From assembly GCA_947457085.1 (NCBI GenBank), contig CANGUS010000090.1, positions 1 to 7,355 of the forward strand: 7,355 nucleotides of DNA, in the 5' to 3' direction. The notes under the pieces are model-generated. The model made no database searches. It saw only the letters and a list, made by a program, of their open reading frames with translations, and was not told the DNA's origin. The position numbers were made by a program, and so were the translations under genes. The stretch is from Bacteroidota bacterium. Its GTDB lineage: Bacteria > Bacteroidota > Bacteroidia > Chitinophagales > Chitinophagaceae. Shown here one piece after another: positions 5,932 through 7,355 of the stretch (position 1 is the first letter of the stretch; each line of letters opens with the position of its first letter).

Positions 5932-5939
5932 TATATTTG
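5932..5939 (+). promoter_or_regulatory. Putative Bacteroidota -7 element (TATATTTG) of the Cys/Met PLP enzyme gene
   Basis: TATATTTG followed by C is an exact TAnnTTTG match 19 bp before the ATG at 5959, so the leader would be only about 12 nt. At 20 bp upstream the trinucleotide is TCG (5909-5911), one base off TTG. No Shine-Dalgarno sequence lies between it and the start codon. Confidence 0.55.
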
Positions 5940-5958
5940 CACACTTAAAAAATAATTC

Positions 5959-7116
5959 ATGGAGAACAATAATTATAAGTTAGACACTTTATTAATTCAT
6001 GCCGGTGTAGAACCCGACCCAACCACGGGGGCAATCATGACGCCTATTTATCAAACTTCAACCTATGTGCAAGAAGCACCAGGGAAACACAAAGGATATG
6101 AGTATGCTCGAACACAAAATCCTACGCGTACAGCTTTGCAAAACGCTTTAGCGGCAATAGAATATGGCAAACATGCCTTAAGCTTCGGATCAGGTTTGGC
6201 AGCTTCAGATGCTGTCATGAAACTATTAAAACCAGGGGATGAGGTTATTTCAACCAATGATTTATATGGTGGCACCTACCGTATTTTTACTAAAATATTT
6301 CAACCTTACGGGATCAATTTTCATTTCACAGGTATGAGTGATGTGAGTGCTGCTGAAGCATTGATAAATGCCAATACAAAAATGTTGTGGATAGAAACTC
6401 CAACCAATCCATTGTTAAATATTATTGACATTGAAGCCTTTTCAAAATTGGCCAAAAAGCACAATTTGTTGTTGGTAGTAGACAATACATTTGCATCGCC
6501 CTATTTACAAAATCCTATTAAATTAGGTGCTGATATTGTATTGCATTCTGCAACAAAATATTTAGGAGGCCATTCGGATGTTGTACATGGCGTATTAATA
6601 GTAAACACGGATGAGTTGAATGAAAAATTAAGTTTTATTCAAAATTCTTGTGGTGCTGTTCCAGGACCACATGACTGTTGGTTAGTACTTCGTGGGATTA
6701 AAACGTTGCATGTACGTATGCAACGTCATTGTGAAAACGGTGAAAAAATTGCCCATTATTTACGCAATCATTCGGCAGTTGAAAAAGTATATTGGATTGG
6801 ATTTGAAGATCATCCAAACCATGCAGTCGCAAAAAAACAAATGAAAGGATTTGGTGGAATGATATCGTTTGTATTAAAAGGCGATAACATGGAGAAGGCA
6901 TTGAAAGTATTAAGTGGCACCAAATTATTTGCTTTGGCAGAATCTTTAGGCGGTGTAGAAAGTTTGATAGGACATCCTGCAAGCATGACACACGGATCAA
7001 TTCCAAGAGAAGAGCGATTGAAAAATGGATTGGCCGATTCATTAATTCGTTTAAGTGTAGGGATTGAAGATGCGGACGATTTAATAGCAGACTTAGAACA
7101 AGCATTGGCTTTATAA
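5959..7116 (+). CDS. Cystathionine gamma-synthase/gamma-lyase family PLP enzyme
   Basis: This is a cytoplasmic pyridoxal-phosphate enzyme of the Cys/Met metabolism family (fold type I) acting in transsulfuration. The 385 residues are full length. YARTQNPTR (49-57) and FGSGLAA (76-82) bind the cofactor phosphate region. DLYGG (101-105) carries the stacking Tyr. ETPTNP (146-151) and VVDNTF (173-178, Asp175) follow. The PLP lysine is Lys200 in SATKYLGGHSDVVHG. AESLGGVESLI and HPASMTH mark the C-terminal domain, and RLSVGIED holds the Arg expected to bind the substrate carboxylate. The N-terminus (LIHAGVEPDPTTGAI) resembles cystathionine gamma-lyase. Sequence alone does not separate synthase (metB), gamma-lyase and related activities, so no symbol is given. 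It has its own -7 element and a strong terminator, and so appears monocistronic. No methionine riboswitch was seen. Confidence 0.92.
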   Translation: MENNNYKLDTLLIHAGVEPDPTTGAIMTPIYQTSTYVQEAPGKHKGYEYARTQNPTRTALQNALAAIEYGKHALSFGSGLAASDAVMKLLKPGDEVISTNDLYGGTYRIFTKIFQPYGINFHFTGMSDVSAAEALINANTKMLWIETPTNPLLNIIDIEAFSKLAKKHNLLLVVDNTFASPYLQNPIKLGADIVLHSATKYLGGHSDVVHGVLIVNTDELNEKLSFIQNSCGAVPGPHDCWLVLRGIKTLHVRMQRHCENGEKIAHYLRNHSAVEKVYWIGFEDHPNHAVAKKQMKGFGGMISFVLKGDNMEKALKVLSGTKLFALAESLGGVESLIGHPASMTHGSIPREERLKNGLADSLIRLSVGIEDADDLIADLEQALAL

Positions 7117-7149
7117 TTCTATAGACCCCTATTATGATTGGATAATTTT

Positions 7150-7183
7150 AAACGTCTTTTCCGAATTGGGAAAGACGTTTTTT
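7150..7183 (+). terminator. Intrinsic terminator after the PLP enzyme gene
   Basis: A 13-bp stem with one G-U pair (7150-7162 with 7168-7180), built on AAACGTCTTT and AAAGACGTTT, closes a 5-nt loop GAATT and ends in six T residues (7178-7183). It starts 33 bp after the stop codon. It ends only 12 bp before the next ATG, which is unusually close. Confidence 0.92.
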
Positions 7184-7195
7184 CATACTGACATC

Positions 7196-7355
7196 ATGAG
7201 CAAAGCGCTGAAAAAAATATTGGATGAGCAAGTTAAAAAATACAACTCAATAGAATTTATTGAGAAAGACCCTATATCAATTCCTCATTTATTTACGCTC
7301 AAACAAGATATTGAAATTGCCGGATTTTTTGCAGCAACGATTGCCTGGGGAAATA
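7196..7355 (+). CDS. TIGR02757/DUF2400 family protein, N-terminal part (3' truncated)
   Basis: The first 53 codons are present, beginning MSKALKKILDEQVKKYNS and running off the window edge. The segment EFIEKDPISIPHLF followed by KQDIEIAGFFAATIAWGN is the characteristic N-terminal signature I associate with the TIGR02757 (DUF2400) family, common in Bacteroidota and of unknown function. No signal peptide or membrane helix is present in this part. The ATG at 7196 is preceded by no Shine-Dalgarno sequence. It lies 12 bp after a strong intrinsic terminator with no room for a promoter between them, so its transcription is unclear. The family call is from memory of the sequence pattern. Confidence 0.8.
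   Translation, partial: MSKALKKILDEQVKKYNSIEFIEKDPISIPHLFTLKQDIEIAGFFAATIAWGN

Noticed and set aside
5860..5958. Riboswitch or terminator in the fdhD-PLP enzyme gap
   Set aside because: The 99-bp gap has no stable hairpin with a T-tract and no recognisable SAM or cobalamin aptamer; only a -7 element and a short direct repeat are visible.
6698..7105. 135-codon open frame on the minus strand
   Set aside because: It lies wholly antisense to the PLP enzyme, whose motifs and full length are clear. It has no promoter or start context, and its Leu/Ser/His-rich product looks like a codon shadow.

Overview
The window looks like chromosomal DNA of a member of Bacteroidota. It is AT-rich, it has several matches to the Bacteroidota -7 promoter element TAnnTTTG, most starts lack a Shine-Dalgarno sequence, and it holds families typical of that phylum (a TIGR02757/DUF2400 protein and a single-pass membrane protein with an RLQAYERL motif). 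A family-level placement such as Chitinophagaceae is only a guess. No phage, IS transposase, CRISPR array, rRNA or tRNA is visible.

Layout. The left edge (1-126, +) is the last 41 codons of an unrecognised gene. It converges on a two-gene minus-strand operon: a small membrane-anchored protein (1643-2191) followed by a MurC-type Mur ligase (201-1622). A 309-bp gene-free stretch (2192-2500) separates that operon from a minus-strand outer-membrane beta-barrel protein (2501-3169). The barrel gene is divergent from fhs, formate-tetrahydrofolate ligase (3316-4986, +). A strong intrinsic terminator closes fhs. Then come fdhD, the formate dehydrogenase sulfurtransferase (about 5092-5859, +), and a Cys/Met-metabolism PLP enzyme (5959-7116, +). 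A second strong terminator follows, and the window ends in the first 53 codons of a TIGR02757 protein (7196 to the edge).

How the genes fit. fhs and fdhD are both tied to formate: Fhs puts formate onto tetrahydrofolate, and FdhD matures the molybdenum enzyme that oxidises formate. A terminator and a separate promoter lie between them, so this is a neighbourhood and not an operon. The PLP enzyme belongs to sulfur amino-acid metabolism, which meets one-carbon metabolism at methionine. The Mur ligase acts on cell-wall precursors but has divergent catalytic-loop sequences.

The most unusual signal is a family of degenerate 7-bp tandem repeats (consensus about WTGTCAG). It occurs at four places: the convergent gap after the Mur ligase, inside the Mur ligase gene, just upstream of the membrane protein promoter, and in the presumed fhs leader. 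Two copies share an inverted architecture with GATGTC/GACATC ends. The copy inside the ligase gene encodes about 24 residues that look like an in-frame insertion. A second useful result is a probable start correction for fdhD from the promoter position.
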